From: Cellulomonas sp. APG4
Lineage (GTDB): Bacteria; Actinomycetota; Actinomycetes; Actinomycetales; Cellulomonadaceae
Direction: 5' to 3'
NCBI RefSeq assembly: GCF_009996735.1
Contig: NZ_JAACYI010000007.1
Location: forward strand, 1 to 64,000
Length of the DNA stretch: 64,000 nt
In this document: positions 1-9,722 of the stretch, piece after piece
Position numbering within the stretch: position 1 is the first letter of the stretch
Layout of the letters: the number at the start of each line of letters is the position of its first letter
Notes under the pieces: generated by a model
What the model saw: the letters and a program-made list of their open reading frames with translations, nothing else
What the model was told of the DNA's origin: nothing
Database searches by the model: none
Position numbers and translations under genes: made by a program

Positions 1-2
1 CG

Positions 3-950
3 TGGCGCGCGGTGCGCGACGCGCTCACCCGGGGTCCCGTGCTGGTCCAGGTGCCCCGCGCGGGCTACCTGCCCGTCGTCGCGTGCGCCCGCTGCCGCGA
101 GCCCGCGCGGTGCCCTGCCTGTGCCGGTCCGCTCGGTCTCGGGGGCCCGGGTGACCCGCCGCAGTGCCGGTGGTGCGGTCGCATCGCCGGCGGGTGGCGT
201 TGCTCGACGTGCACGTGGGACCGGCTGCGCTCGGTGCGCGTGGGCTCCGAGCGCACGGCGGAGGAGCTCGGGCGCGCGTTCCCAGGGACCCCGGTACGCA
301 CCTCCGGGGCCACGGCGAGCGAGGGCGTGCTCCGCGTGGTCGAGGGCAGGCCCGCGCTGGTGGTCGCCACCCCGGGCGCCGAGCCGCGCGCCGCCGACGG
401 GTACGCGGCGGCGCTGCTGCTCGACGCCGCCGTGGTCACGGGCCGGTCGGCGCTCGACGTGGGTGAGCAGGCGCTGCGCACGTGGATGGTCGCGGCCGCG
501 CTCGTGCGGCCCGCCCCTGACGGCGTGGTGCTGCTCGTCGGGGACGGCGCACCTGCGCCCACGCAGGCGCTGGTGCGGTGGGACCCCGTGACCTTCGCCG
601 AGCGTGAGCTCGCCGAGCGCGCCGAGCTGCGGCTGCCGCCGGCCGCACACGTGGTCACGCTCGAGGGGCCGCGGCAGGCCGTCGTGTCGGTGCTCCGCCG
701 TGTCGACCTCCCGCCCGGGAGCGAGGTGCTCGGACCGCACGTGCTGCCCGCGCCGCCCCGCGCGGAGCCCACACCGCAGGCGACCCTCCTGGTCCCCGAG
801 GACGAGCGGCCCGTGCGCGCGCTGGTCCGCAGCCCGTGGGCCGTCGCGGCCGAGGTCACGGCCTCGGTCCGGGCGGCCCAGGCCGTCAGGGCGGCGCGCC
901 GCGAGCCCGGCACCGTCCGCGTGCAGGTCGAGCCGCTCGACATCTCGTGA
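3..950 (+). CDS. priA: Primosomal protein N' (PriA), C-terminal part
   Basis: This is the C-terminal part of PriA, which restarts collapsed replication forks. The reading frame is open from base 3, so the real start lies outside the window. Eight cysteines in CxxC pairs (CARC, CPAC, CRWC, CSTC, about residues 28-70 of the visible part) form the two zinc-binding sites typical of PriA. The downstream part shows no helicase signature motifs that I can recognise, as expected for actinobacterial PriA-like proteins that are thought to lack helicase activity. The order priA-fmt-rsmB-rpe-rib matches that known from other actinobacteria such as Mycobacterium tuberculosis. The fmt promoter begins 14 bases after its stop. 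Confidence 0.85.
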   Translation, partial: WRAVRDALTRGPVLVQVPRAGYLPVVACARCREPARCPACAGPLGLGGPGDPPQCRWCGRIAGGWRCSTCTWDRLRSVRVGSERTAEELGRAFPGTPVRTSGATASEGVLRVVEGRPALVVATPGAEPRAADGYAAALLLDAAVVTGRSALDVGEQALRTWMVAAALVRPAPDGVVLLVGDGAPAPTQALVRWDPVTFAERELAERAELRLPPAAHVVTLEGPRQAVVSVLRRVDLPPGSEVLGPHVLPAPPRAEPTPQATLLVPEDERPVRALVRSPWAVAAEVTASVRAAQAVRAARREPGTVRVQVEPLDIS

Positions 951-964
951 CCTCGCCGCGCACC

Positions 965-970
965 TAGGAT
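965..970 (+). promoter_or_regulatory. -10 element of a leaderless fmt promoter
   Basis: TAGGAT lies 6 nt before the ATG of fmt. With a start site about 7 nt after the hexamer, the mRNA would begin at or next to the A of the ATG. No Shine-Dalgarno is visible. Confidence 0.5.
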
Positions 971-976
971 CGGGGC

Positions 977-1918
977 ATGCGTGTGCTCTTCGCCGGGACC
1001 CCCGACGTCGCCCTGCCCGCCCTCGACGCGCTCGTCGCGTCGCAGCACGAGGTGGTCGGCGTGCTCACCCGGCCCGACGCCCGCGCGGGTCGTGGTCGCC
1101 GGACGGCGCCGAGCCCCGTGCGTGCCCGCGCCGAGGAGCTCGGCCTCGAGGTGCTGACGCCCGAGCGGCCCCGGGGTGAGGAGTTCGTCGCACGGCTGCG
1201 TGAGCTCGACGTCGCCTGCGCGCCCGTGGTCGCGTACGGCGCGCTCCTGCCGAGCGAGGTCCTGGACGTGCCCACGCACGGCTGGGTCAACCTGCACTTC
1301 TCGTTGCTCCCCGCGTGGCGTGGCGCAGCACCAGTCCAGCACGCGTTGCTCGCGGGCGACGAGGTCACGGGCGCCACGGTGTTCCGGATCGAGGAGGGGC
1401 TCGACACGGGCCCCGTGCTCGGCACCCTGACCGAGAGCGTGCGCGCACGGGACACCTCGGGTGACCTTCTCGACCGGCTCGCCCACGCGGGCTCGGGCCT
1501 CCTCGTCGCGACCCTCGACGCGCTCGAGCGGGGCGAGCTGGTGGCGGTGCCGCAGCCGGACGAAGGCGTGAGCCTCGCCCCGCGTCTGTCGAGCGACGAC
1601 GGCCGGATCCGCTGGGAGCACCCCGCGCTCGCGACGGACCGCCGCGTGCGGGCCTGCACCCCCGCACCGGGTGCGTGGACGCTCGCGCCCGACGGCGGAC
1701 GGCTCAAGGTGGGGCCGGTGCGGCTGCGGCCCGAGGTCACGGGTCTGGCGCCGGGGGCCGTACGGGTCGAGCGCACCGAGGTGCTCGTCGGCACCGCGAC
1801 CCACGCGGTCGCGCTCGGCGAGGTCGCACCCGCCGGGCGCCGGGCGATGCCCGCGACCGACTGGGCACGCGGGGCACGTCTCACCGACGACGCGGTGCTG
1901 GGGGGCGACCGTGGCTGA
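977..1918 (+). CDS. fmt: Methionyl-tRNA formyltransferase
   Basis: It formylates Met-tRNA(fMet) with 10-formyl-tetrahydrofolate, making the initiator for translation. The 313-aa length is normal for the family. The catalytic loop [15 protein letters not shown] (about residues 106-120) carries the Asn/His pair and the SLLPxxRG signature, and [15 protein letters not shown] (about 133-147) supplies the catalytic Asp. The C-terminal third is the OB-fold-like tRNA-binding domain. The ATG is placed by the hexamer TAGGAT 6 nt upstream. Its last 8 bases overlap the start of rsmB, so the two genes are probably translationally coupled. Confidence 0.95.
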   Translation: MRVLFAGTPDVALPALDALVASQHEVVGVLTRPDARAGRGRRTAPSPVRARAEELGLEVLTPERPRGEEFVARLRELDVACAPVVAYGALLPSEVLDVPTHGWVNLHFSLLPAWRGAAPVQHALLAGDEVTGATVFRIEEGLDTGPVLGTLTESVRARDTSGDLLDRLAHAGSGLLVATLDALERGELVAVPQPDEGVSLAPRLSSDDGRIRWEHPALATDRRVRACTPAPGAWTLAPDGGRLKVGPVRLRPEVTGLAPGAVRVERTEVLVGTATHAVALGEVAPAGRRAMPATDWARGARLTDDAVLGGDRG

Positions 1919-3398
1919 GCGACGCGACGCCGCGGGGCGTGAACGCGGACGTGCGCGCTCCGAGGGCCGGACGCACCGCGGTGCCCAGGCGCCCTCGGCG
2001 CGTCGACGCACCGGGGACCCGGCCCGACGCGCGGCCTTCGACGTGCTGCGCGAGGTGGACGGCTCGGACGCCTACGCGAACCTCGTGCTCCCGCCGCTGC
2101 TGCGCACGCGCGGGATCACCGGGCGCGACGCCGCGTTCGCGACCGAGCTCGCGTACGGCACCCTGCGCATGCGCGGGACGTACGACGCCGTCGTGGGTCT
2201 GGTCTCCGACCGGCCTGTCGAGCGCATCGACCCGCCGCTGCTCGACGTGCTGCGGCTCGGCGTGCACCAGCTCCTCGGGATGCGGGTGCCCGCGCACGCC
2301 GCGGTCTCGGAGACGGTCGCGCTCGCGCGGTCGGCGGTCGGGGCCGGTCCGGCGCAGATGGTGAACGCGGTCCTGCGCAAGGTCGCGGCGACCCCCTCCG
2401 ATGCGTGGCTCGAGCGCGTCGCCGAGGCCGCAGGGGAGGACGAGACCGAGCGTCTCGCGGCCGTCCACGCACACCCCGGATGGGTGGTCCGGGCGCTGCG
2501 TCAGGCCCTCGCGGCGGACGGGCGCGACGTGGCCGAGCTGGCGGACCTGCTCGCTGCCGACAACCGTGCTCCGGCGGTGACGCTCGTGGCCCGTCCGGGC
2601 CTCGCCGAGCGGGATGCAGTGGTCGCCTCCGCACCCGGTGCACGGCCGGGAGCGTGGACGCAGACCGCCGTCGTGCTCGACGGAGGGAACCCGCTCGACG
2701 TCCCCGGGGTCCGCGAGGGCACGGTCGGGGTCCAGGACGAGGGCAGTCAGCTCGTCGCGCTCGCGCTGGCAGCCGTCCCGATCGACCCGCCGGCCCAGGA
2801 CGGCGGCGAGCGCTGGCTCGACCTGTGCGCGGGGCCGGGTGGCAAGGCCGCGCTGCTCGGGGCGCTCGGGGCCGGCATCGGCGCGCACGTCGTGGCGAAC
2901 GAGGTCGCCGAGCACCGGGTGAGGCTCGTGCGCCAGAGCGTGCAGGCCGTCGCCCCCGCCGTCGACGTGCGGCACGGTGACGGGCGCCGCGCGGGTGACG
3001 ACGAGCCCGCGACGTACGACCGTGTGCTCGTCGACGCCCCGTGCACGGGCCTCGGTGCCCTGCGACGTCGTCCCGAGTCCCGCTGGCGGCGCGCCCCCGC
3101 CGACCTCGGGCCGCTCGGCACGCTCCAGCGCGACCTGCTCGCCGCGGCCCTCGACGCCGTCCGACCCGGCGGCGTCGTCGCCTACGTCACGTGCTCCCCG
3201 CACGTCGCCGAGACGGTGCTGACCGTGCGCGACGTGCTCAAGCGGCGCGGCGACGTCGAACAGCTCGACGCGCGCGAGGCGGTGCGTGCGGTGGCGGGGG
3301 AGGACGTCCCGCTCGGACCGGGCCCGCACGTGCAGCTGTGGCCCCACGTGCACGGGACGGACGCGATGCACCTCACGCTCCTGCGTCGGACCTCCTGA
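1911..3398 (+). CDS. rsmB: 16S rRNA (cytosine-C5) methyltransferase RsmB
   Basis: It is an SAM-dependent RNA m5C methyltransferase, expected to modify 16S rRNA at C967 (E. coli numbering). The N-terminal part (about residues 35-180) is the NusB-like RNA-binding domain. The C-terminal half carries the SAM motif [14 protein letters not shown], motif IV with the catalytic region [14 protein letters not shown], and motif VI VTCSPH. I chose the GTG at 1911, which overlaps the fmt stop by 8 bases and gives 495 aa; the frame is open further upstream but only as a shadow of fmt. The first 35 residues are basic and low-complexity. Confidence 0.93.
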   Translation: MAERRDAAGRERGRARSEGRTHRGAQAPSARRRTGDPARRAAFDVLREVDGSDAYANLVLPPLLRTRGITGRDAAFATELAYGTLRMRGTYDAVVGLVSDRPVERIDPPLLDVLRLGVHQLLGMRVPAHAAVSETVALARSAVGAGPAQMVNAVLRKVAATPSDAWLERVAEAAGEDETERLAAVHAHPGWVVRALRQALAADGRDVAELADLLAADNRAPAVTLVARPGLAERDAVVASAPGARPGAWTQTAVVLDGGNPLDVPGVREGTVGVQDEGSQLVALALAAVPIDPPAQDGGERWLDLCAGPGGKAALLGALGAGIGAHVVANEVAEHRVRLVRQSVQAVAPAVDVRHGDGRRAGDDEPATYDRVLVDAPCTGLGALRRRPESRWRRAPADLGPLGTLQRDLLAAALDAVRPGGVVAYVTCSPHVAETVLTVRDVLKRRGDVEQLDAREAVRAVAGEDVPLGPGPHVQLWPHVHGTDAMHLTLLRRTS

Positions 3399-3437
3399 CC
3401 GCCGCCCGGCCGCGCAGGTGATGCCATGCTGGGCGCC

Positions 3438-4106
3438 ATGGACGTCAAGATCGCGCCGAGCATCCTGTCCGCGGACTTCGTGAACCTCGAGCGAGAGCTC
3501 GGCCGCATCGCGTCGGCGGACCTGGTGCACGTGGACGTCATGGACAACCACTTCGTCCCCAACATGACGTTCGGCCTGCCCGTCGTCGAGCGCATCATCG
3601 AGGTCGCTCCCGTGCCGGTGGACGTCCACCTGATGATCGAGGACCCGGACCGGTGGGGGCCCGGCTTCGCCGAGGCCGGCGCCTCGTCGGTCACCTTCCA
3701 CGCCGAGGCCGCACGCGCGCCCGTCCGGCTCGCCCGTGAGCTACGCGCCCTCGGGTCGCGCGCAGGCGTCGCGCTGCGCCCGGCGACGCCGGTGGAGCCG
3801 TTCCTCGACCTGCTCGGCGAGGTGGACATGGTGCTCGTGATGACCGTCGAGCCGGGGTTCGGGGGCCAGGGATTCATCGACGGCACCCTTCCCAAGATCC
3901 GCCGCACGCGAGCCGCCGTCGGCGAGGCGGGCCTCGACGTCCTGGTCCAGGTGGACGGCGGGGTGTCGGTCGAGACGATCGAACGGGCGGCCGAGGCGGG
4001 CGCCGACGTCTTCGTGGCGGGTTCGGCGGTCTACGGGGCGCAGGACGCCGCGGCGGCCATCCACGAGCTGCGTGAGCTCGCGCGAGGTGCCCACCGTCAC
4101 GACTGA
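3438..4106 (+). CDS. rpe: Ribulose-phosphate 3-epimerase
   Basis: It interconverts ribulose-5-phosphate and xylulose-5-phosphate in the pentose phosphate pathway. It is a TIM barrel with the start [11 protein letters not shown], the metal-site segment [16 protein letters not shown] and the phosphate-binding end [10 protein letters not shown] prefer the ATG at 3438 (222 aa): homologues start near there, and a -10-like CATGCT lies 7 nt upstream. An in-frame ATG at 3426 would add four residues. The riboflavin riboswitch follows about 50 bases after the stop. Supplying pentose phosphate next to riboflavin genes fits, because RibBA uses ribulose-5-phosphate. Confidence 0.95.
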   Translation: MDVKIAPSILSADFVNLERELGRIASADLVHVDVMDNHFVPNMTFGLPVVERIIEVAPVPVDVHLMIEDPDRWGPGFAEAGASSVTFHAEAARAPVRLARELRALGSRAGVALRPATPVEPFLDLLGEVDMVLVMTVEPGFGGQGFIDGTLPKIRRTRAAVGEAGLDVLVQVDGGVSVETIERAAEAGADVFVAGSAVYGAQDAAAAIHELRELARGAHRHD

Positions 4107-4136
4107 GGTCCTGACCGCGCCACGGCGTGGATGTGG

Positions 4137-4142
4137 CAGACT
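4137..4142 (+). promoter_or_regulatory. Possible -10 element for the riboflavin operon
   Basis: CAGACT would start transcription near 4149, just before the first helix of the FMN riboswitch at 4159. The only -35-like sequence, CTGACC at 4111-4116, is 20 bp away, so the promoter call rests mainly on position. Confidence 0.3.
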
Positions 4143-4158
4143 CGGCCGGAGAGAACGT

Positions 4159-4301
4159 ACGTGCTCCGGGGTCGGTGAAAGTCCGAGCCGGCGGTGACAG
4201 TCCGCGACCCGGTCCGTGCTCGCCCACCCGGGCGTGCCGGTCCGGTTGACCTGGTGGAACTCCAGGACCGACGGTGAAAGTCCGGATGGGAGGAAGCACG
4301 T
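4159..4301 (+). ncRNA. FMN riboswitch (RFN element)
   Basis: This is a complete FMN aptamer. The closing helix pairs ACGTGCT (4159-4165) with AGCACGT (4295-4301). Inside are the conserved blocks GGTCGGTGAAAGTCCGA, GCGGTGACAGTCCGCGAC, TTGACCTGGTGGAACTCC and CCGACGGTGAAAGTCCGG, in the family order. An 85-90-base expression platform follows before the AGGAGG of ribD. I see no U-tract there, so control by hiding the ribosome-binding site or by Rho is more likely than an intrinsic terminator. FMN binding should repress synthesis genes and the downstream transporter together. Confidence 0.97.
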
Positions 4302-4391
4302 GGCGTCCCGACGACGGCCGCGGCCGGAGCCGGTGACGTCCTGACGCGCGTCCGCGTCCACCCCGGAGCCTGAGGCCCGGAGGAGGCGGCG

Positions 4392-5447
4392 GTGACGCAG
4401 CCGGCGAGCGTGAGCGAGGTCGAGGACCGCGCGATGCTGCGTGCGCTCGAGCTCGCGCGACGCGGCCCTGCGCACGGCCCGAACCCGCGCGTGGGCTGCG
4501 TCCTGCTCGATGCCGACGGCGCGGTCCTGGCCGAGGGGTGGCACGCGGGTGCGGGCTCGCCGCACGCCGAGGCGGCTGCCGTCGCCGACGCGCGGGCCCG
4601 CGGCGTGGCCGTGCAGCACGCGACCGCCGTCGTGACCCTCGAGCCGTGCGCGCACACGGGGCGCACCGGGCCTTGCAGCGAGCTGCTCGCCGAGGCCGGC
4701 GTCCGCCGTGTGGTGCACGCGGTGGCGGACCCGAACCCCGTCGCGGGCGGGGGAGCGGACGCCCTGCGGTCGCGTGGTGTCGACGTGGTCGGTGGTGTGC
4801 GCGCCCCGGAGGGCGAGGAGCTCCTGCGGATCTGGCTCACGTCGGTGCGCCGCGGCCGCCCCTGGGTCACCGTGAAGACGGCCCAGAGCCTGGACGGTCG
4901 CGTCGCCGCGGCCGACGGCTCGAGCCGCTGGATCACCTCGGAGCAGGCCCGGCTCCACGCCCACCGCCTGCGTGGGGAGGTGGACGCCGTCGTGGTGGGC
5001 ACCGGGACGGTCCTCGCCGACGACCCCGCGCTCACGGCACGCACGCCCGAGGGCACGCCCGCAGCGCACCAGCCGCTCCGCGTCGTCGTGGGCGAGCGCG
5101 ACGTCCCCCAGGGGGCCCGGATGCGCGGGCCCGGCGGTGAGCTGCTCCACCTCCGCACACGCGACCTCGACGGCGCGCTCAGGTCCCTCGCGGCACGCGA
5201 GGTGCGTCACGTGCTCGTCGACGGCGGCCCCACCCTGGTCACGGCGCTGCTGCGGGCAGGACTCGTCGACGAGGTCCACACCTACGTCGCCCCGGTGCTG
5301 CTCGGCGCCTCGGGCCGCGCGGCGCTCGGCGACCTCGACGTCCCCACGATGGCCGACGCCCGTCGCCTCGTGCCCCACGAGGTCCACCGGCTAGGTCCGG
5401 ACCTCCTGCTCGTCTCCGTCCCCGTCCCGCCCGAGGAGGGCCCCTGA
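4392..5447 (+). CDS. ribD: Bifunctional riboflavin deaminase/reductase RibD
   Basis: It deaminates and then reduces the pyrimidine intermediate of riboflavin synthesis. The N-terminal deaminase domain (residues 1-145) has the zinc motifs HAEAAAV and PCAHTGRTGPC. The C-terminal reductase domain (about 150-345) begins RPWVTVKTAQSLDGR and has DAVVVGTGTVLADDP and LVDGGPTL. The GTG at 4392 follows AGGAGG at 4381-4386 with good spacing. It is the first gene of the FMN-riboswitch operon, and its stop overlaps the ribE start by one base (TGATG). Confidence 0.96.
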   Translation: MTQPASVSEVEDRAMLRALELARRGPAHGPNPRVGCVLLDADGAVLAEGWHAGAGSPHAEAAAVADARARGVAVQHATAVVTLEPCAHTGRTGPCSELLAEAGVRRVVHAVADPNPVAGGGADALRSRGVDVVGGVRAPEGEELLRIWLTSVRRGRPWVTVKTAQSLDGRVAAADGSSRWITSEQARLHAHRLRGEVDAVVVGTGTVLADDPALTARTPEGTPAAHQPLRVVVGERDVPQGARMRGPGGELLHLRTRDLDGALRSLAAREVRHVLVDGGPTLVTALLRAGLVDEVHTYVAPVLLGASGRAALGDLDVPTMADARRLVPHEVHRLGPDLLLVSVPVPPEEGP

Positions 5448-6040
5448 TGTTCACCGGCATCGTCGAGGAGATCGGCACCGTGCTCGCGGTCGAGCGCGGC
5501 CCGGGCGACGTGCGCCTGCGCGTGCGTGGCGCGACCGTGACCGACGGCACCCGCCTGGGCGACTCGATCGCCGTCGACGGCGTCTGCCTCACGGTCACGG
5601 ACCTCGCGGGCGACGCGTTCGCGTGCGACGTGATGCCGGAGTCGCTCGACCGCAGCAGCCTCGGCGGCCTGGCCCCCGGCGCGCGCGTCAACCTCGAGCG
5701 CGCGGTCCGGGCGGACGGGCGCCTCGACGGTCACCTGGTGCAGGGCCACGTGGACGGCGTGGGCGTCCTGGTGCGACGCGATCCGGGCGCGCGCTGGGAC
5801 GACCTCCGCTTCACCGCGCCGCCGGCCCTGCTGCGCTACGTCGCCGAGAAGGGCTCGATCGCGGTGAGCGGGGTCTCGCTCACGGTCACGGGGGTGGACG
5901 ACGAGGGCTTCGGCGTCTCGCTCATCCCCACCACCCTGGCCGCGACCACGCTGGGGAGCCTGACCGCAGGGGACCGGGTGAACCTCGAGGTGGACGTGAT
6001 CGCCAAGTACGTCGAGCGGCTGCTGGGCGGTGCCCGGTGA
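5447..6040 (+). CDS. ribE: Riboflavin synthase, alpha subunit
   Basis: It dismutates two molecules of 6,7-dimethyl-8-ribityllumazine to riboflavin and the pyrimidine precursor. The 197-aa protein has the hallmark start MFTGIVEEIG and two homologous barrel domains: the first has DSIAVDGVCLTV, the second GSIAVSGVSLTV. The internal duplication and the length fit the family exactly. It overlaps ribD by one base and ribBA by four, so the operon is tightly coupled. Confidence 0.96.
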   Translation: MFTGIVEEIGTVLAVERGPGDVRLRVRGATVTDGTRLGDSIAVDGVCLTVTDLAGDAFACDVMPESLDRSSLGGLAPGARVNLERAVRADGRLDGHLVQGHVDGVGVLVRRDPGARWDDLRFTAPPALLRYVAEKGSIAVSGVSLTVTGVDDEGFGVSLIPTTLAATTLGSLTAGDRVNLEVDVIAKYVERLLGGAR

Positions 6041-7344
6041 GCGCCGCGGAGGAGATCCGGCTCGGCACCGTCGCGCAGGCGCTGGACGCGTTGCGTGCGG
6101 GCAGGCCCGTCCTCGTCGCGGACTCGCCCGACCGTGAGAACGAGGCCGACGTGGTCCTCGCCGCCCAGTCGGCCACGGCGGAGTGGGTCGGCTGGACCAT
6201 CCGGCACTCCTCGGGCTACCTGTGCGCGCCCATGCCGTCGGCGCGGGCCGACGCGCTCGAGCTGCCGCTGATGGTCCCGCACAGCCAGGACCCGCGCCGC
6301 ACCGCCTACACCGTGACGGTCGACGCGGCCGACGGGGTCAGCACGGGCATCTCGGCCGCGGACCGCGCCCGGACGCTGCGCGTGCTCGCGGACCCCGCGT
6401 CGGGGCCGGGTTCGATCATCCGGCCGGGTCACGTGCTGCCGCTGCGCGCCGTGCCCGGGGGCGTGCTGCACCGTGGCGGGCACACCGAGGCCGCCGTCGA
6501 CCTGTGCCGTCTCGCGGGCCTCGAGCCCGTGGCCGGGATCGCCGAGCTGGTGCACGACGACGGCTCGATGATGCGCCTCGCCGACGCGGCCGGCCTAGCG
6601 GAGCGTGACGGCCTGGTCCTCCTGACGATCGAGGACCTCGTCGCCTGGCGTCGGCAGAACGACGCCGACCCCACGGCCGGCGCACCGGCCGCGTCCGGTG
6701 CACGTGTGCACCGCACCGGTTCGGCGGTCCTGCCCACGGCGCACGGTCGCTTCACGGTCCACGCGTACCGCGACCTGCGCACGGGCGCGGGCCACGTCGC
6801 CCTCGTCCCCGACGCCGTCGAGCAGCCTGCCTCGGTGCCCGTGGTCCGGGTGCACTCGGAGTGCCTCACGGGCGACGCGTTCGGCTCGCTGCGGTGCGAC
6901 TGCGGTCCGCAGCTCGACGAGTCCCTGCGGCGCGTCGCGCGCGAGGGCGGCGCGGTGGTGTACCTGCGCGGTCACGAGGGCCGCGGGATCGGGCTGCTCG
7001 CCAAGGTGTCGGCGTACGCGCTCCAGGACGCGGGGCGCGACACGGTCGAGGCGAACCTCGAGCTCGGGCTCCCTGCCGACAGGCGCGAGTACGGCGCGGC
7101 GGCCGCCATGCTGCAGGACCTGGGCCTGGTGCGGCTGCGGTTGCTGACCAACAACCCGGCCAAGGTCGCGGGTCTCGCGGCGCACGGTCTCGAGGTGGAC
7201 GCCGAGCCGATCGAGGTGGGCCGCACGCCCGAGAACGAGCGCTACCTGCGCACCAAGGCCGACGCCATGGGCCACCTGCTCACGGCACCCACCACCACGA
7301 CGGCCGGTCAGTCCCCGGTCACGACCCCCGAGGAGATCTCATGA
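6037..7344 (+). CDS. ribBA: Bifunctional DHBP synthase / GTP cyclohydrolase II
   Basis: It supplies both starting materials for riboflavin: 3,4-dihydroxy-2-butanone-4-phosphate from ribulose-5-phosphate, and the pyrimidine from GTP. The N-terminal DHBP synthase domain (about residues 1-205) has [20 protein letters not shown] and [12 protein letters not shown]. The C-terminal cyclohydrolase (about 225-420) keeps the zinc cysteines in [17 protein letters not shown] and the motif GHEGRGIGL, so both halves look active. The GTG at 6037 overlaps the ribE stop (GTGA) and gives 435 aa. It overlaps ribH by four bases. Confidence 0.96.
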   Translation: MSAAEEIRLGTVAQALDALRAGRPVLVADSPDRENEADVVLAAQSATAEWVGWTIRHSSGYLCAPMPSARADALELPLMVPHSQDPRRTAYTVTVDAADGVSTGISAADRARTLRVLADPASGPGSIIRPGHVLPLRAVPGGVLHRGGHTEAAVDLCRLAGLEPVAGIAELVHDDGSMMRLADAAGLAERDGLVLLTIEDLVAWRRQNDADPTAGAPAASGARVHRTGSAVLPTAHGRFTVHAYRDLRTGAGHVALVPDAVEQPASVPVVRVHSECLTGDAFGSLRCDCGPQLDESLRRVAREGGAVVYLRGHEGRGIGLLAKVSAYALQDAGRDTVEANLELGLPADRREYGAAAAMLQDLGLVRLRLLTNNPAKVAGLAAHGLEVDAEPIEVGRTPENERYLRTKADAMGHLLTAPTTTTAGQSPVTTPEEIS

Positions 7345-7799
7345 GTGGCGCAGGCGCCCCGACCCTCACGCTCGACGGCAGCGGCCTCAAGGTCGCGGTG
7401 GTCGCGGCGAGCTGGCACACGACCGTGATGGACGGGCTGCTCGCGGGTGCGCTCCGGGCGCTGGGCGAGGCTCAGGTGACCGACGTGCGCGTGGTGCGCG
7501 TGCCTGGGTCGTTCGAGCTCCCCGTCGCCGCGTCGAACCTCGCGCACCAGGTCGACGCGGTCGTTGCGCTCGGCGTGGTGATCCGCGGTGGCACGCCGCA
7601 CTTCGACTACGTGTGCTCGGCGGCGACGACGGGCCTCACCGAGGTCTCGGTGCGCACGGGCAAGCCCGTCGGGTTCGGCGTCCTGACGTGCGACGACGAG
7701 GAGCAGGCGCTCGACCGTGCAGGCCTGCCGGGCTCGCGCGAGGACAAGGGTCGCGAGGCGGCGGAGGCCGCCGTCGCGACGGTGCTGGCGCTGCGCTGA
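7341..7799 (+). CDS. ribH: 6,7-dimethyl-8-ribityllumazine synthase
   Basis: It condenses the RibD product with DHBP to give the lumazine substrate of riboflavin synthase, usually as a capsid-like oligomer. The 152-aa protein has the phosphate/substrate motifs VPGSFELP and [16 protein letters not shown], including the catalytic His, and ends in the helix rich in Ala typical of the family. The ATG at 7341 overlaps the ribBA stop (ATGA) and follows GAGGAG. Its own stop overlaps the next gene by one base. Confidence 0.96.
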   Translation: MSGAGAPTLTLDGSGLKVAVVAASWHTTVMDGLLAGALRALGEAQVTDVRVVRVPGSFELPVAASNLAHQVDAVVALGVVIRGGTPHFDYVCSAATTGLTEVSVRTGKPVGFGVLTCDDEEQALDRAGLPGSREDKGREAAEAAVATVLALR

Positions 7800-8521
7800 T
7801 GCTCGAGTGGCTGTTCGACGCGCAGCTCACGGTGCTCGGCCACCCGATCCTGTGGCGTGAGGTGGTCGGGAACGGCTTCGGCCTCGCGTCGGCGGTGGGC
7901 GGGCTGCGCCGACGCGTGTGGGCGTGGCCTGTCGGGATCGTCGGGAACGTGCTGCTGTTCACCGTCTTCCTGGGCGGGGTCTTCGACACACCGCAGGCCA
8001 CCGACCTCTACGGCCAGGCCGGTCGGCAGGTGTTCTTCGTCGCCGTGTCCGTCTACGGGTGGGTGCGCTGGCGCCGGTCGCGCGGCCGCGCCGAGGGCCC
8101 CGCGGTCGTGCCGCGGTGGGCCACGGGCCGCGAGCGCGTCGCGCTCGTGCTCGGCGCCGCCGCCGGCACCGTCGCGTGCGCCCTCGTCTTCGAGGCGCTC
8201 GGCTCGTGGGGACCGTGGGCGGATGCGTGGATCTTCACCGGGAGCCTGCTCGCGACCTACGGCATGGCGCGCGGGTGGACCGAGTTCTGGCTCGTCTGGA
8301 TCGCGGTCGACCTCGTGGGTGTGCCGTTGCTGCTCTCTGCCGGGTACTACCCGTCGGCGGTGCTGTACGCCGTCTACGGCGTGGTCGTGGCCTACGGGTT
8401 CACCGTGTGGTTGCGCGCCCAGCGCGTCGAGGGCGCGGCCCCGCGCGGCACCTCGGACGGCGGCCCCGCCGCGGACACCGGGCCCGACGTCGTCGTCGGG
8501 CGTCTAGGCTCTGCCCCGTGA
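7799..8521 (+). CDS. ribM: PnuC-family transporter, probable riboflavin importer RibM
   Basis: It is a 240-aa membrane protein of the PnuC family with about seven hydrophobic segments. It has family-like stretches such as [24 protein letters not shown] near the N-terminus (split here at residues 23-46) and [11 protein letters not shown]. PnuC proteins usually carry nicotinamide riboside, but in some actinobacteria a PnuC-like protein (RibM/PnuX) in the riboflavin operon carries riboflavin. Here it starts inside the ribH stop (TGATG) under the same FMN riboswitch, so riboflavin is the likelier substrate. The last 40 residues are hydrophilic. The hisE promoter lies in its 3' end. Confidence 0.8.
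   Translation: MLEWLFDAQLTVLGHPILWREVVGNGFGLASAVGGLRRRVWAWPVGIVGNVLLFTVFLGGVFDTPQATDLYGQAGRQVFFVAVSVYGWVRWRRSRGRAEGPAVVPRWATGRERVALVLGAAAGTVACALVFEALGSWGPWADAWIFTGSLLATYGMARGWTEFWLVWIAVDLVGVPLLLSAGYYPSAVLYAVYGVVVAYGFTVWLRAQRVEGAAPRGTSDGGPAADTGPDVVVGRLGSAP
8505..8510 (+). promoter_or_regulatory. -10 element of a leaderless hisE promoter
   Basis: TAGGCT lies 7 nt before the GTG of hisE, inside the end of the ribM reading frame. It could uncouple hisEG from the FMN-controlled operon even though the genes overlap. Confidence 0.5.
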
Positions 8522-8781
8522 AGACGTTCGACCAGCTGTTCGCCGAGCTGTCCGCCAAGGCCGTCGAGCGCCCCGCGGGCTCGGGCACCGTCGCCCAGCT
8601 GGACGCCGGGGTGCACGCCATCGGGAAGAAGGTCGTCGAGGAGGCGGCCGAGGTCTGGATGGCGGCGGAGCACGAGGGGGACGAGCGCACGGCCGAGGAG
8701 ATCAGCCAGCTCCTCTACCACCTCCAGGTGCTCATGCTCGCGCGCGGCCTGACGCTCGAGGACGTCTACACCCACCTGTGA
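8518..8781 (+). CDS. hisE: Phosphoribosyl-ATP pyrophosphohydrolase
   Basis: It carries out the second step of histidine synthesis, removing pyrophosphate from phosphoribosyl-ATP. The 87-aa protein is a small all-alpha MazG-like enzyme with the metal-binding motif [14 protein letters not shown] and the second acidic helix [14 protein letters not shown]. The GTG at 8518 overlaps the ribM stop (GTGA). A hexamer TAGGCT 7 nt upstream suggests its own leaderless transcript. hisG follows, as in many actinobacteria. Confidence 0.95.
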   Translation: MKTFDQLFAELSAKAVERPAGSGTVAQLDAGVHAIGKKVVEEAAEVWMAAEHEGDERTAEEISQLLYHLQVLMLARGLTLEDVYTHL

Positions 8782-8858
8782 CCGGGGCGGGCGCCCGCAC
8801 CGTCCGCCGATCGACCGACCGCCGTGGCCCCGAGGGCCCACCGACCGCGAGGACCCCC

Positions 8859-9707
8859 GTGCTCCGCATCGCCGTTCCCAACAAGGGCTCCCTGTCGGAG
8901 CCGGCCGCCGAGATGCTCCGCGAGGCCGGGTACCGGCAGCGGCGCGACGCGCGTGAGCTCGTGCTGCCCGACCCGGACAACGACGTCGAGTTCTTCTTCC
9001 TGCGTCCGCGCGACATCGCGGTGTACGTGGGGGAGGGCACCGTCGACGTCGGCATCACGGGTCGCGACCTGATGCTCGACTCGGGCTCGACCGCCGTCGA
9101 GCACCTCGCCCTGGGCTTCGCGCGGTCGACCTTCCGCTTCGCGGCGCCCGCGGGGCGGCTGACGACGGTCGAGCAGGTCGCGGGGCACCGCGTGGCGACG
9201 TCCTATCCCGTGCTCGTGCGTGAGCACCTGCGCGCACGCGGCATCGAGCCCGCCGGGGTGGTCCGCCTCGACGGTGCCGTCGAGACCGCGATCCGGCTCG
9301 GGGTGGCCGACGTGATCGCCGACGTCGTGGAGACGGGGACCACGTTGCGCGCCGCGGGGCTCGAGGTGTTCGGGGACCCGCTGCTGCGCTCGGAGGCGGT
9401 GCTGGTGCGACGCGAGGGTGCGACCGAGCCCGAGGGGCTCGACGTGCTCACCCGCCGCCTGCAGGGCGTGCTCACCGCGCGCCAGTACGTGCTGATGGAC
9501 TACGACGTGCCGCTCGCGCTCGTGGACCGTGCGGTCGCGATCACCCCCGGGCTCGAGTCGCCCACCGTCTCGCCGCTGCACAACCGCGAGTGGGCGGCCG
9601 TGCGCGCGATGGTGCGCCGCGACGAGACGAACCGCGTCATGGACGCGCTGTACGACGTGGGTGCCCGCGCGATCCTCGTGACGTCGATCCACGCGTGCCG
9701 GCTCTGA
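8859..9707 (+). CDS. hisG: ATP phosphoribosyltransferase (long form)
   Basis: It couples ATP to PRPP in the first, feedback-controlled step of histidine synthesis. I chose the GTG at 8859 (282 aa), which gives the standard start [19 protein letters not shown] at 8778 overlaps hisE and would add 27 Arg/Pro-rich residues. The catalytic domains show [12 protein letters not shown] and the PRPP loop region [16 protein letters not shown]. The last 75 residues are the ACT-like regulatory domain of the long form, so histidine feedback is expected. Confidence 0.93.
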   Translation: MLRIAVPNKGSLSEPAAEMLREAGYRQRRDARELVLPDPDNDVEFFFLRPRDIAVYVGEGTVDVGITGRDLMLDSGSTAVEHLALGFARSTFRFAAPAGRLTTVEQVAGHRVATSYPVLVREHLRARGIEPAGVVRLDGAVETAIRLGVADVIADVVETGTTLRAAGLEVFGDPLLRSEAVLVRREGATEPEGLDVLTRRLQGVLTARQYVLMDYDVPLALVDRAVAITPGLESPTVSPLHNREWAAVRAMVRRDETNRVMDALYDVGARAILVTSIHACRL

Positions 9708-9722
9708 GGTCCGCCGGGCCCC

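Noticed and set aside
65-2011. 648-residue open frame on the minus strand over priA/fmt
   Set aside because: Low-complexity Arg/Ala/Pro sequence, antisense to two clear genes.
8778-8858. Longer N-terminus for hisG starting at GTG 8778
   Set aside because: The extra 27 residues are Arg/Pro-rich and absent from the family start; 8859 gives the standard N-terminus.
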